A DNA stretch of 64,000 nt from CAYWWY01 sp964462525 (GCA_964462525.1 CAYWWY010000001.1:496001-560000); one strand, 5' to 3'; counted from the stretch's first letter, positions 26,695 through 36,239 are shown. Notes: a model not told the origin generated them from the letters alone. Numbers and translations: made by a program.

Positions 26695-27970
26695 ACCCCG
26701 TTCAACCATTGCTCTTGCTGATTGCAATAATTTTTATGCCTCTTGCGAACGGGTATTCCAGCCCGAATTGGAAGGAAAACCGGTGGTGGTGCTTTCCAAT
26801 AATGACGGGGTGGTTGTGGCTCGTTCTCAAGAAGCAAAAGAAATTGGCATTCCCATGGCCGCTCCTTTTTTTAAAATACGGAGTCTCATCGAGCAACATC
26901 GGATCTATTGTTTCTCATCAAACTATGCCTTGTACGGAGACATGTCGGCGCGCGTAATGAAAAGTCTCTTTCGATTCTCGCCGGATATCGAAATCTATTC
27001 CGTTGACGAAAGCTTTTTGGATTTTGACAGTTTTCCGCGTCATAATCTTACCGACTATGCGCAGGTCATCCGAAAATGCATTCGTAAATGGACAGGCATA
27101 CCGGTTTCGATCGGCCTTGGACCAACGAAAACCATGGCCAAACTCGCCAACCATATTGCCAAACATTTTCCTGGAGTTGATGGGATCTTCAATTGGGATG
27201 ATATTCGTTCTTCCGGTGAAAAAGACGGGCTGATGGCTTCCATCCCCTTGGAAGAAGTTTGGGGAATTGGGCGGCAGTGGTCCAAAAAGCTCCGCAACAA
27301 AGGAATCCAGAATGTCCTGCAGTTGCGTGATCTTGACGAACAATGGGCGCTAAAAGAGATGAATGTAACTGCGCAGCGAACCATACGAGAACTTCGCGGA
27401 ATTCGCTGCTTGACGCTAGAGATGATTCAGGAGAAACCCAAGAGCATCGTACGCTCCCGTTCCTTTGGTGAACCAGTCACAAAGCTGGATCAGATGCTAG
27501 AGGCGGTCAGCACACATATATGCCGCGCAGCCGAAAAACTGCGCCATCATGGGATGTTTTGTGGCGTTGTCGGTGTGTACATGATGACAAACCGCTTTGG
27601 AAAAGGATCGAAATACTTTGGATCTTCGACCCTTCCCTTACATACACCAACAAACAGCACTTTTCGCCTATTGGATAACGCCTTATCTCAGACAAAAAGC
27701 CTTTTCGAGGATGGATATGCCTACAAAAAAACCGGCGTCATCCTGATCGATCTGGTTGAGCAGGTTCAAACCAGTTTTGCACAATCCAATGAATCTTCGG
27801 AAGAACGAAAGATCCTTCAAGTGGTAGACCAGCTCAACCAACGCTATGGATCACATCATGTGCGTTTGGCGAGTTGTGGTTTGGAGCAAAAATGGCAAAT
27901 GCGTCGGGAGCATTGTTCCCCCCGATACACAACCGATTGGAAGGAGCTGCCTATTGTACGGGCCCAATAG
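26675..27970 (+). CDS. umuC: DNA polymerase V catalytic subunit UmuC (Y-family)
   Basis: 431 residues. Error-prone lesion-bypass polymerase. Catalytic palm motifs are visible at the start (IALADCNNFYASCERVF, D16) and in EIYSVDESFLDFD. The helix-hairpin-helix (GIGRQWSKKLRNKGI) and little-finger domain follow, with a UmuC-specific C-terminus. The ATG at 26675 is preferred because GGGGTGG precedes it and the fold starts at residue 11; ATG at 26684 is also possible. It forms a unit with umuD. Confidence 0.93.
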   Translation: MSSMNPEPRSTIALADCNNFYASCERVFQPELEGKPVVVLSNNDGVVVARSQEAKEIGIPMAAPFFKIRSLIEQHRIYCFSSNYALYGDMSARVMKSLFRFSPDIEIYSVDESFLDFDSFPRHNLTDYAQVIRKCIRKWTGIPVSIGLGPTKTMAKLANHIAKHFPGVDGIFNWDDIRSSGEKDGLMASIPLEEVWGIGRQWSKKLRNKGIQNVLQLRDLDEQWALKEMNVTAQRTIRELRGIRCLTLEMIQEKPKSIVRSRSFGEPVTKLDQMLEAVSTHICRAAEKLRHHGMFCGVVGVYMMTNRFGKGSKYFGSSTLPLHTPTNSTFRLLDNALSQTKSLFEDGYAYKKTGVILIDLVEQVQTSFAQSNESSEERKILQVVDQLNQRYGSHHVRLASCGLEQKWQMRREHCSPRYTTDWKELPIVRAQ

Positions 27971-27979
27971 AAATCTCGG

Positions 27980-28768
27980 ATGCTGATCATCCAAAAAACA
28001 ATCGCCGCTTTTTTTACCATACCCGGAATTTTCCTGATGATCGGATCGTGTTCTCTTCTGATCTTCCGGAAAAAGCTCCCCCGTTCTTTTCTATGGACAG
28101 GATGGATCCTTCTTTCCATCTGTTATCTTATCTGTACAGATTTTGGCATTCGGTGGATTGTGTATCCTTTGGAAGACCTTCACTCACCAGTTTCAATGGA
28201 TCAGATGGAACCCGAATCAGGCGTGATCGTCATTCTCGGAGGCGGGGTACTCCGGGGAGTCCCTTCCATTGATCCTTCCCAACCTGGTGAAGCAATCGGT
28301 GTTGTCACCTTACAGAGGCTACTGGGGGGGTTCCAATTGTATCGGATCACAGAAATGGATATTTATCTATCAGGAGGGACGTTGGAGACAGAAAGCGGAA
28401 GAGCTGAATCCAGTGTGATGGAGGAAATCCTCATAGAATGGGGTGTTCCACGGAAAAAAATCATTACGGAACCCGAATCACGAACGACGATGGAAAATGC
28501 TTTGTTTGTGATGGAAACCCTTCCCGAATCTGTTGAACACATTCATCTGGTTACTTCGGCGACCCATATGGCACGATCGGTGATGAGCTATCAAAAAGCG
28601 GCTCAGTTAATCAATCGATCTATAACGATCATTCCGGTACCCTCGGGATACGCGATGGATCGCGGGCCGCTCTTTTGGTACCACTTCCTTCCCAGCATAG
28701 GAAGCTTGAACGCGCTTGCTAGCGCCTTCCACGAGTATATCGGCATCCTCTTTTATTCGTTCCGCTAA
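27980..28768 (+). CDS. DUF218 (YdcF/SanA/ElyC-like) membrane protein
   Basis: 262 residues. Two N-terminal membrane helices (about 5-27 and 36-56) precede a periplasmic or cytosolic DUF218 domain: GVIVILGGG near 76, MDIYLSGGT, ESRTTMENA and HLVTSATHMARSV. ElyC/SanA members affect envelope and peptidoglycan precursor handling; the biochemical activity is unsettled. It starts 9 bases after umuC. The ribosome-binding site is weak. Confidence 0.8.
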   Translation: MLIIQKTIAAFFTIPGIFLMIGSCSLLIFRKKLPRSFLWTGWILLSICYLICTDFGIRWIVYPLEDLHSPVSMDQMEPESGVIVILGGGVLRGVPSIDPSQPGEAIGVVTLQRLLGGFQLYRITEMDIYLSGGTLETESGRAESSVMEEILIEWGVPRKKIITEPESRTTMENALFVMETLPESVEHIHLVTSATHMARSVMSYQKAAQLINRSITIIPVPSGYAMDRGPLFWYHFLPSIGSLNALASAFHEYIGILFYSFR

Positions 28769-28860
28769 ACCCACGACCATTACCTCATCAAGCCAACAAA
28801 CCTTCTAGGCCAAATAGCAACACTCGGAATTCTATCTCAAAACTCTTTCCAAGGAATTCA

Positions 28861-28869
28861 TGGTATAAT
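28861..28869 (+). promoter_or_regulatory. Extended -10 promoter of the rhomboid-rbfA-truB unit
   Basis: TGGTATAAT, followed 10 bases later by AGGAGG and the ATG at 28890. The -35 is not recognisable. Confidence 0.6.
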
Positions 28870-28889
28870 TTCGAGGAAGGAGGTGCGGG

Positions 28890-29621
28890 ATGTTTCCGCT
28901 AAAAGACACCATTCCGAGTTCGCGAAAACCCATCATGACCTTTTCGTTGATCGCCGCAAATATAGCGGTCTTCATATATCAAATCATCCTCAGTCGACAA
29001 ACGGTCGTTGTCGGAAGAGAAATGTGGAGCGCGATGGATGTATTTGTCTACCAATTCGCGATGATTCCTGCCCGATTTACGGATGGAGCATTCTCTTCAT
29101 CTGTGATTCAAAGCTTGGGTTGGGCTCCTTTCCCTCTGTTTACGTTGGGAACTTCTGTTTTCATGCATGGGAGTTGGATGCATATTCTGAGCAATATGTG
29201 GGCTTTATGGATTTTCGGAGATAATGTAGAAGATGAGATGGGTCCTTGGAAGTTTTTGATCTTTTATCTCCTGTGCGGGATAGCCGCCAATATTATCCAA
29301 TTTGCTTCCAGCCCTTTTTCTAAAATCCCGGTTCTTGGCGCTTCAGGATCGATTGCCGGCGTCATGGGAGCCTACTTGGTTCTATTCCCGCGTTCCCGGA
29401 TCATTACCCTCTTTATACTCTTCATCTTCCCCTATTTTCTCGCGATTCCAGCGCCTTTATATTTGGGTTTTTGGTTTGCCCTTCAATTCTTGGGGGGAGC
29501 CACATCTGTTCTTGCGCGAGGCATGCAGGGCGGAGTAGCCTATTGGGCCCATATCGGAGGCTTTCTGTTTGGGTTGCTCTCCTTTCAGGGCTTTATTCGG
29601 CGATTTCGATATTATTCATGA
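28890..29621 (+). CDS. Rhomboid-family intramembrane serine protease
   Basis: 243 residues and about six to seven membrane helices. The catalytic serine is S152 in GASG and the histidine is H221 in YWAHIGG, with the L1-loop stretch HGSWMHILSNMWAL and the EDEMG segment that follow the family pattern. It cleaves membrane proteins within the bilayer; the substrate is unknown. It heads a run that continues with rbfA, truB and ribF, starting 31 bases before rbfA. Confidence 0.93.
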   Translation: MFPLKDTIPSSRKPIMTFSLIAANIAVFIYQIILSRQTVVVGREMWSAMDVFVYQFAMIPARFTDGAFSSSVIQSLGWAPFPLFTLGTSVFMHGSWMHILSNMWALWIFGDNVEDEMGPWKFLIFYLLCGIAANIIQFASSPFSKIPVLGASGSIAGVMGAYLVLFPRSRIITLFILFIFPYFLAIPAPLYLGFWFALQFLGGATSVLARGMQGGVAYWAHIGGFLFGLLSFQGFIRRFRYYS

Positions 29622-29652
29622 AAAAGAGAACACAGAAAGGAAGGGATGGATC

Positions 29653-30033
29653 ATGTCCAAGGTCTTTCGAAAAGAGATGATCGAATCAGATATCCGGAAA
29701 ATCATGTCAGACGCTTTGAGGGAGCTGAAAAACGAAAGCTTTCCGAAAGAGTTGCTCAGTTTTACGAGGGTCAACCTTTCCAAAGACAAACGATATGCGG
29801 ATATCTATGTTAGTATTCTCCCGCCCGCGGAGGGAGAGGAAACGCGCGAATCTCTGTTTGACAAGCTAGAAAAGTATAAAGGGTACTTTCGAAAGTTCAT
29901 CGCGCAAAATACTCGGATGTATACAGTCCCTGAACTCAGGATGATTCTCGACAAAGGAATCGAACAAAGCGTTCGAATGCAAAAACTGCTGGATTCATTG
30001 AACTCTTCCGATCCTATTGATCAGGAATCTTGA
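29653..30033 (+). CDS. rbfA: Ribosome-binding factor A
   Basis: 126-residue KH-like protein for 30S maturation and cold adaptation. It begins MSKVFRKEMIESDIRKIM and has the conserved strand TRVNLSKDKRYADIYVSI. The ATG at 29653 is preceded by GGAAGGGATGG and matches the family N-terminus. The stop abuts the truB start. The usual upstream neighbours nusA and infB are absent, and a rhomboid gene occupies that place. Confidence 0.88.
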   Translation: MSKVFRKEMIESDIRKIMSDALRELKNESFPKELLSFTRVNLSKDKRYADIYVSILPPAEGEETRESLFDKLEKYKGYFRKFIAQNTRMYTVPELRMILDKGIEQSVRMQKLLDSLNSSDPIDQES

Positions 30034-30990
30034 ATGGATCGGGAACAGATGGATGGGATCCTACCAATCGTAAAACCCAGAGGCCCGACCTCCCACGATA
30101 TTGTTCAACAAGCGCGGAAAGTATTGGCGCAAAGGAAAATCGGACATTCGGGAACTCTGGATCCTTTTGCGGAAGGGGTTCTTCTGCTTGGAATTGGAAA
30201 GGGCACTAGGATTCTGGAATACCTGACCGGACAACCGAAAACATACCGAATGGTTTTTCAGCTGGGCTGGGTAACAGATACCTACGACAATACCGGTACA
30301 ACGGTCGAAGTGAATGAGCCATTCGTTACCAACGAGCAAATTCGCTCCGTTTCAGAATCCTTTGTTGGTGAGTACCTACAGGTGCCCCCCATGTACAGCG
30401 CCCGAAAAGTCCAAGGGGTAAAACTCTACGATTTGGCCCGTCAAGGGAAGATCATCCACATGCCCCCAAGGAAAGTAACGGTTTATGCCCTAGAAGTTCA
30501 GTCGATCGATGGAACCCAAGTAACAATCAAAGCCCGAGTATCATCAGGAACTTATATGCGATCTTTGGCAATGGATATCGGATTTCGTTTGGGATGCGGG
30601 GCTACTGCTTTATCCTTGATCCGAACCGAAAATGCGGGGTTTGGAATCGATCAGTGTGTCCGATGGTGCGCCCCGGATTCCCCGATCGATTTTTTGCGAA
30701 AAATGGCTGAAGACCGTATTGTTTCACTGAACCAAGCACTTTCTTTTTTACCCAGCATCTCCATCTACGAAAAAGATCATACCCGTGTCAGAAATGGGAT
30801 GCATATCTTTTCGGAAATGGTAGCAAGCCTTGATGGCACCTTTGAAAAGGACCAACCGATCCGAATCATGAGCCATAATGATGAACTCATCGCGATCGCT
30901 TCGAGCGAACGCGTCTCCGGATTCATTCGAACACTTCAATCGAATGATCGCAACGAACGGGTTGCGAAATTGGTCAAGGTGTTCTCGTAA
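30034..30990 (+). CDS. truB: tRNA pseudouridine(55) synthase
   Basis: 318 residues. Converts U55 of tRNAs to pseudouridine. Motif I is GILPIVKPRGPTSHDIV, the catalytic aspartate is D43 in GTLDPFAEGVL, and the later motif is RVSSGTYMRSLAMDIG. The C-terminus carries a PUA-like domain. The ATG at 30034 directly follows the rbfA stop. An alternative ATG at 30049 gives MDGILPIV and matches many homologues better. Confidence 0.93.
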   Translation: MDREQMDGILPIVKPRGPTSHDIVQQARKVLAQRKIGHSGTLDPFAEGVLLLGIGKGTRILEYLTGQPKTYRMVFQLGWVTDTYDNTGTTVEVNEPFVTNEQIRSVSESFVGEYLQVPPMYSARKVQGVKLYDLARQGKIIHMPPRKVTVYALEVQSIDGTQVTIKARVSSGTYMRSLAMDIGFRLGCGATALSLIRTENAGFGIDQCVRWCAPDSPIDFLRKMAEDRIVSLNQALSFLPSISIYEKDHTRVRNGMHIFSEMVASLDGTFEKDQPIRIMSHNDELIAIASSERVSGFIRTLQSNDRNERVAKLVKVFS

Positions 30991-30997
30991 CTTCATT

Positions 30998-31762
30998 ATG
31001 ATTGTCACCATCGGGATCTTTGACGGACTCCATTTGGGACACCAATTTCTTTTGAGAAAGGCGCAAGCCCTCGCTCAACATAAAGGAACATCAACGCTGA
31101 TGCTCACCTTTTCGTATCCTGTGGAGTTCTTTTCTTCGTCGACAAATTTCGAAGGATTGATTACAACCACCCAGATCAAGAAAGAACAAGCGTTAGCATT
31201 GGGTATTGACCGAGTTGAGTTTCTGGATTTCCTTTCCATCCGTACCCTTTCTCCAGTCATATTTTTAAACCAAATAACCGATCAGTATCCAGTCCGGGGG
31301 TTCGTTGTGGGACACGATTTCCGTTTTGGAAAAAACCGAAAAGGGAAGTACTCCTTTCTTAAGCGGTACGCCCAAAAAAAGGGGATCGTTGCTTACCAAG
31401 TTTCCCCCCTTTTTAAGTCAGGCCATTTGGTCAGTTCGACCCTCATTCGGAGATGGATCATCCAAGGAGAGATTCAGAAGGCAAACCGATTTTTATTCCG
31501 TCCATTGCAATATGAAGCCTTTCCGACCAAGAAATCAAATACAAGCAACACCTATGAGCTGTCATGGGATCGAAAAGAACGAATTGCGTTCCCCCCCACC
31601 GGCATATACTCAATATCCACACCCATAAATGGATGGGGTATATGGAAACATGAAGCGAAGAAGTCGCGTTTTGATGACGAGATTGTTTTTTTTGGATCGA
31701 GTGTCGTTCTCTCACAAAACCCCATTTCCTTTTGTGTGCATAAAGAACTGACACACAGATGA
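30998..31762 (+). CDS. RibF-like FAD synthetase; riboflavin-kinase half degenerate
   Basis: 254 residues. The N-terminal adenylyltransferase is well preserved: TIGIFDGLHLGHQ (nucleotide loop) and GHDFRFGKNRKG. RibF is normally about 310 residues with a C-terminal riboflavin kinase opening with GRGRxxGFPTAN. Here that segment reads RPLQYEAFPTKKSNTS and the remaining 80 residues show only traces of the kinase barrel. It may therefore make FAD from FMN but not FMN from riboflavin, or the kinase is strongly diverged. It starts 7 bases after truB in the usual rbfA-truB-ribF order. Confidence 0.75.
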   Translation: MIVTIGIFDGLHLGHQFLLRKAQALAQHKGTSTLMLTFSYPVEFFSSSTNFEGLITTTQIKKEQALALGIDRVEFLDFLSIRTLSPVIFLNQITDQYPVRGFVVGHDFRFGKNRKGKYSFLKRYAQKKGIVAYQVSPLFKSGHLVSSTLIRRWIIQGEIQKANRFLFRPLQYEAFPTKKSNTSNTYELSWDRKERIAFPPTGIYSISTPINGWGIWKHEAKKSRFDDEIVFFGSSVVLSQNPISFCVHKELTHR

Positions 31763-31786
31763 ATCAGCCGATCGGAGGTAATGAGT

Positions 31787-33385
31787 GTGCGGTTGACATT
31801 CCGTGTTTTTCTGATTGTATTGATCCTGCTTTTGGGATTGGCATCCACCTTTTTCTTTCTTCGAAGCCGGATGGACCTATTGGTATCCTTTCAACTCCCT
31901 CATACTGTTGACGATGATGCAGTGTTCCAATTTCAAATCTATACCCAAGACCTTTCTTATAATTATGAAATTGGAAAGAAAAACAATCAGATCTTGATTC
32001 CAGGCATGAAATATGGACTTTACACCATCTCTCTGACTCATCAAGGGATGAACATCCTTCGTTCTTCCCATAACTTTCAACCCTCTTTTGGATTTCTCCG
32101 AGAGGAAACATCTCTTCCTATCCTGGTTCCGGAGCTTTCCCGAATCACCCACATTCATTACCAGTTGAACGATCCTTGGATCCAAATCCGCTGGCAGGTA
32201 CAAAACCAATTGGAACTCAAGCCCTTTCAATATCGGGTTCAGGTGGGTCACCAACAATGGATGGTATCTGCGAATTTCTTGGAAGTAGATGCAAGAGGGC
32301 TTCTTGAAGGGTGGGATCAAGGAATACCCATCCGGATTGAACCAATCAATCGACTGGCACAAAGATTGGGTCAATGGGAAGAAACGATTCCATTAAGCCT
32401 CGAAGTGCTTCGAATGGATTTTCCGCCACAATTTGACCCATTTGAAATGCATGTCGAAGTTTTCGATCAACGCTTTCAGCTAGATCCGTATCTAAAAACG
32501 ATTCACTTTCCTTTGTTGGATACTGCCACTGAAGTACCAATTCGTATTGTGTACTACGACGAGCCCATTTTGGATTGGGTACTGACCCATGACGATTTTG
32601 CTCAACCCCTCATTATTCCTGAAATACCCTTTGCGACTGTCACTGAAGCCTATATGACCTCAGAGGGATTGCTTCTATCTCTTGATCGAGAAAGCAATTT
32701 CCTTTCCAACTACTTCGACTCATACCTAATCGAATGGCTTGATCAAGAAGCGACTACTACAAAACAAATCATCATTCCAAGCGATGCAAACCAATATCAG
32801 CTCCTCATCACCCCACAATATGGCTTAGGTGTCACATCCAAAACAACGGTATATGAAAAGTATGCACCCCCCAAGATCCTCTTAGGCACTCTAGGGCAAA
32901 CGGAGGATGAGAACGCCCGAATCCATGTTGCTTCGATATCCCAGTATTCAATAATCACTCGGTATCGAATCAATCGAGGCGACTGGATCGACATCGGAGA
33001 AAACGAATCGCGATCGATCATAACCCTTCCATACCGAAGCGCCGATGTATTGCGGTTTGATGTAGAAGTACAAGATCAAATCGGGCAGATGGCACTATCA
33101 GGAAAATGGATTGATCCAAAAATACCCTGTTCCACTGAGTTTTCTGCAGTCCGCTTGACGGATGAAATGCTGTTTGTCGATTGGTTGGATATGCCTGAAG
33201 TGTATGACTCCGTGCACCTCGTTCTTTCGGATGGTTCCAGAATTCATTCTTTCCCCGTCTCAGAAGGCCCGTTTCAAATCGATTTAAACACAATCTCCCT
33301 CCAAGGACCTTTCCGAGTGATCCTTAGAGGCCTTCTTGAAGAAAAAGAGTTTACCATGGCTGTGCGGGAGAATGTGCAGAGGTGA
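31787..33385 (+). CDS. Membrane-anchored protein of unknown function
   Basis: 532 residues. A single N-terminal membrane helix (about 5-25) is followed by a long extracytoplasmic part made of many short beta-strands with aromatic and acidic residues. No known domain, signal cleavage site or catalytic motif was recognised. A GTG start at 31787 is preferred because GGAGGT lies 7 bases upstream; the ATG at 31781 would be too close to that site. It is probably the last gene of the rhomboid-ribF unit, since a new promoter precedes proS. Confidence 0.7.
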   Translation: MRLTFRVFLIVLILLLGLASTFFFLRSRMDLLVSFQLPHTVDDDAVFQFQIYTQDLSYNYEIGKKNNQILIPGMKYGLYTISLTHQGMNILRSSHNFQPSFGFLREETSLPILVPELSRITHIHYQLNDPWIQIRWQVQNQLELKPFQYRVQVGHQQWMVSANFLEVDARGLLEGWDQGIPIRIEPINRLAQRLGQWEETIPLSLEVLRMDFPPQFDPFEMHVEVFDQRFQLDPYLKTIHFPLLDTATEVPIRIVYYDEPILDWVLTHDDFAQPLIIPEIPFATVTEAYMTSEGLLLSLDRESNFLSNYFDSYLIEWLDQEATTTKQIIIPSDANQYQLLITPQYGLGVTSKTTVYEKYAPPKILLGTLGQTEDENARIHVASISQYSIITRYRINRGDWIDIGENESRSIITLPYRSADVLRFDVEVQDQIGQMALSGKWIDPKIPCSTEFSAVRLTDEMLFVDWLDMPEVYDSVHLVLSDGSRIHSFPVSEGPFQIDLNTISLQGPFRVILRGLLEEKEFTMAVRENVQR

Positions 33386-33413
33386 AGGGCCAAACTGGAT
33401 TCATTCAAAAAAA

Positions 33414-33422
33414 TGGTATAAT
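33414..33422 (+). promoter_or_regulatory. Extended -10 promoter of proS
   Basis: TGGTATAAT, 35 bases before the proS ATG. GAGGTGA serves as its ribosome-binding site. Confidence 0.6.
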
Positions 33423-33457
33423 TCAGAGCAAATTCATCCCGCCATTGAGGTGAAATA

Positions 33458-35197
33458 ATGAGATTCTCGCAGTTATATGCTCCAACGATCAAAGAAACTC
33501 CTTCCGATGCTGATGTAGTCAGTTACCAATACTTAATCCGAGGGGGATTCATCCGTAAGGTTGCATCCGGTATCTACACATACCTTCCGTTAGGCCAGCG
33601 GGTTCTGTTGAAGATCACGCAGCTGGTACGAGAAGAAATGGACCAATGCGGGGCTCAAGAGCTCCTGCTTCCCATCGCCCAACCCGCTGAGATATGGAAA
33701 CAATCCGGTCGATGGGATGATTATGGTCCCGAGATGATGAAGTTGGTCGATCGTCACAAACGGTCGTTTACCTTAGGACCCACTCACGAAGAAATCATCA
33801 CTGTAATGGTCCGCAATGAGCTTACATCCTACAAAGACCTACCGAAAAACCTATATCAGATCAATACAAAGTATCGCGATGAAATCCGTCCTCGATTTGG
33901 CCTTTTGCGCGCCCGTGAGTTTATCATGAAAGACGCCTACAGCTTTCATTCGAGCTGGGAAGACCTTGATCAAACCTATCAGATCATGTATAACGCCTAT
34001 GCTCGGATTCTGGAGCGAATGGGTTTGGAGTATATGCCCGTGGAAGCCGATTCCGGAGCGATTGGCGGTGATGCTTCTCACGAATTTGTCCTTTTGGCGA
34101 AAAATGGAGAATCAAGACTCCTTCATTGCATGAATTGTCGATATGGCGCGACCGAAGAACGCGCATCCTATGGAATTCCAACAGACCAATCCAAAGAACC
34201 GCCGCTGCCTTTGGAGAAGAAAGACACTCCAGATGCACGCACGATCGAAGAAGTGGCAGCATTTCTAGGTGTTTCACCCAGCCACATCGCAAAATCTTTA
34301 GTCTTTTGGGGAAAAGAAGGTCCGGTAATGGCCTTAATTCGGGGAGATCGCAGCTTATCGGAACCCAAGCTCCGATCGTTCATGAATGATCAAACGTTGG
34401 GACTGGCTGATCCCGAACAACTAATGAAATCCTTTGGGATTCCCGCTGGGTTCATCGGTCCGACCTTGAACCACCCCGAAAAAATTCAAATCGTTGCAGA
34501 CCACTCTCTGAAAACACGAACCAATTGGATCGTGGGCGGAACCGAGCAGGATACGCACTACCTAAACGCGATCATTGACCGGGACTTTCAGGTAAATCAC
34601 TGGGCGGACCTTACAGTGGTAGAACAAGGGGATCCATGCCCGAAATGCGCTCAACCTTTGTCAGAAACACGTGGCATTGAGATGGGTCAGGTGTTCAAGC
34701 TTGGAATCAAGTACTCTTCAGCTCTCAACGCCTCCTATACGGATGAAAAAGGGCAGCAACATCCGTTGATTATGGGGTGTTATGGCTGGGGTGTTTCTCG
34801 AACAATGGCTGGTGTTGTCGAACAGCTGCATGATGATCAGGGAATCATCTGGCCGAAAGTGATCGCCCCCTTTCAGGTGATCGTTACGATCGTGAATCCG
34901 CGTGAGCCTCTATTGCTGGCTTTGGGTCAACAAATATACGAGAATCTCTTGAACCAAGGGGTAGAAGCGCTTTTAGATGACAGGATTGCCTCCCCGGGCG
35001 CAAAATTTAACGATGCAGACCTTCTCGGGATTCCCATACGGATTACCATTGGAAAAACCGCCTTACAGGGAGACATAGAGATCAAAAAACGATATGAGCC
35101 AAAATCCCGAAAGATTCCTCGATCGATATTTGAAGAAGACCCGGAACGAATTGTTCGGCAAGAATTGGAAGAATATGCCCCCAGATATTCACGGTGA
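33458..35197 (+). CDS. proS: Prolyl-tRNA synthetase (bacterial type with editing insert)
   Basis: 579 residues, the usual length for the bacterial form. Class II motif 1 lies around RKVASGIYTYLPLGQRV, motif 2 in TKYRDEIRPRFGLLRAREF, and motif 3 in GCYGWGVSRTMAGVVEQ. The insert at about 240-400 is the YbaK-like editing domain that clears Ala-tRNA(Pro). The anticodon-binding domain is at the C-terminus. The last 23 bases overlap the DUF2344 gene. Confidence 0.96.
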   Translation: MRFSQLYAPTIKETPSDADVVSYQYLIRGGFIRKVASGIYTYLPLGQRVLLKITQLVREEMDQCGAQELLLPIAQPAEIWKQSGRWDDYGPEMMKLVDRHKRSFTLGPTHEEIITVMVRNELTSYKDLPKNLYQINTKYRDEIRPRFGLLRAREFIMKDAYSFHSSWEDLDQTYQIMYNAYARILERMGLEYMPVEADSGAIGGDASHEFVLLAKNGESRLLHCMNCRYGATEERASYGIPTDQSKEPPLPLEKKDTPDARTIEEVAAFLGVSPSHIAKSLVFWGKEGPVMALIRGDRSLSEPKLRSFMNDQTLGLADPEQLMKSFGIPAGFIGPTLNHPEKIQIVADHSLKTRTNWIVGGTEQDTHYLNAIIDRDFQVNHWADLTVVEQGDPCPKCAQPLSETRGIEMGQVFKLGIKYSSALNASYTDEKGQQHPLIMGCYGWGVSRTMAGVVEQLHDDQGIIWPKVIAPFQVIVTIVNPREPLLLALGQQIYENLLNQGVEALLDDRIASPGAKFNDADLLGIPIRITIGKTALQGDIEIKKRYEPKSRKIPRSIFEEDPERIVRQELEEYAPRYSR

Positions 35198-35858
35198 TCC
35201 ACCATCGATCAAGCAGAAAGATATCGATTTCGAAGTATTCGTGTTTAAGGTCGCGCGAACAGGAACGCTCCGTTTTCTGTCCCAGAGAGAGTTCGTAACT
35301 TCTTTGGAACGAGTCTTCCGGAGAGCCGGATTTCCGGTATGGTTGAGCAAAGGGTTTCATCCTCGGATGAAAATGGAGATGAATCGCGCTTTACCAACAG
35401 GAGTATCCAGCCAAGCTGAGTATTTCTCAATCCGAACTCGCTATGATCCATACCGCACTCTGCCGTACCGCGTTTCTGAAGTGTTGAATCAGTGCAATGC
35501 TTGTTCTCCTCGAGGCATTCGTTTTTTGTTTGCCCGAAAGGTTCCCGACTCGTTTTCTCTAAACCGAATCGCCCAAGTATGGTCTTTCCAGCTGATCGTA
35601 CCCGCACTCCATATGCAAAAAAACGTTTCTTCGATCGACTTGTCTAGGATAGGGGTACAAACGGTAATCGAGCGTGGCCGGTTTTATGTGATACAATATA
35701 GTTGTACATCCGCCGATTGGATTGATTATCGGACAATTTTGCAATCATTGTTTCGTACGGATACGCCCTCGTTCTTCTACATACCCCTGCTCAAAGAAGT
35801 GTATGTTGATGGCAACCGAAAAATTTCCGTAGAAGCATCGCTATGCGCCAGGAGTTGA
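35175..35858 (+). CDS. DUF2344 / TIGR03936-family protein
   Basis: 227 residues. The start FKVARTGTLRFLSQREFVTSL and SKGFHPRMKMEMNRALPTG match the family consensus. This domain is usually fused to or next to a radical SAM protein; here it follows proS and no such partner adjoins it. The function is unknown, though association with RNA or tRNA metabolism has been suggested from gene neighbourhoods. The ATG at 35175 lies inside the end of proS and removes an unsupported 27-residue extension. Confidence 0.8.
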   Translation: MPPDIHGDPPSIKQKDIDFEVFVFKVARTGTLRFLSQREFVTSLERVFRRAGFPVWLSKGFHPRMKMEMNRALPTGVSSQAEYFSIRTRYDPYRTLPYRVSEVLNQCNACSPRGIRFLFARKVPDSFSLNRIAQVWSFQLIVPALHMQKNVSSIDLSRIGVQTVIERGRFYVIQYSCTSADWIDYRTILQSLFRTDTPSFFYIPLLKEVYVDGNRKISVEASLCARS

Positions 35859-35867
35859 TAAGTCCAT

Positions 35868-36239
35868 ATGGCAAAGAAGATCCTGATCATCGATGATTCT
35901 GAGGTTCTGCGAAAAATCATCGTATTTAACCTGAAGAAACTGGGGTATGAGATTGAAGAAGCAATAGACGGGATTACAGGCCTAGAAAAGCTGCGCTCGT
36001 TCTCTCCCGATGTCACCATCCTAGATATCATGATGCCCCGGATGGATGGATTTGGGGTCCTCAAAGAAAAAGCCAACGATGATGCCATTCGGCATATCCC
36101 CGTGATCGTGTTAACCGCAAAAGGGGGAGAAGATGATAGAGATACTGCCCTTTCCATGGGGGCGCACGAAGTAATGACAAAACCGTTTAGCCCCAAGCAG
36201 CTTATTGAGTGCGTGGACAAGGTGATTCAAAATGCTTGA
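35868..36239 (+). CDS. Single-domain response regulator
   Basis: 123 residues forming only a receiver domain. Acidic pair D9/D10, phosphorylation site D53 (ILDIMMPRMDG), T83 and K105 (MTKPF). There is no output domain. It overlaps the next gene by 8 bases, which encodes a SpoIIE-type phosphatase, so the two probably act together: phosphorylation of the receiver would control the phosphatase. The cognate kinase is not in the window. Confidence 0.95.
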   Translation: MAKKILIIDDSEVLRKIIVFNLKKLGYEIEEAIDGITGLEKLRSFSPDVTILDIMMPRMDGFGVLKEKANDDAIRHIPVIVLTAKGGEDDRDTALSMGAHEVMTKPFSPKQLIECVDKVIQNA

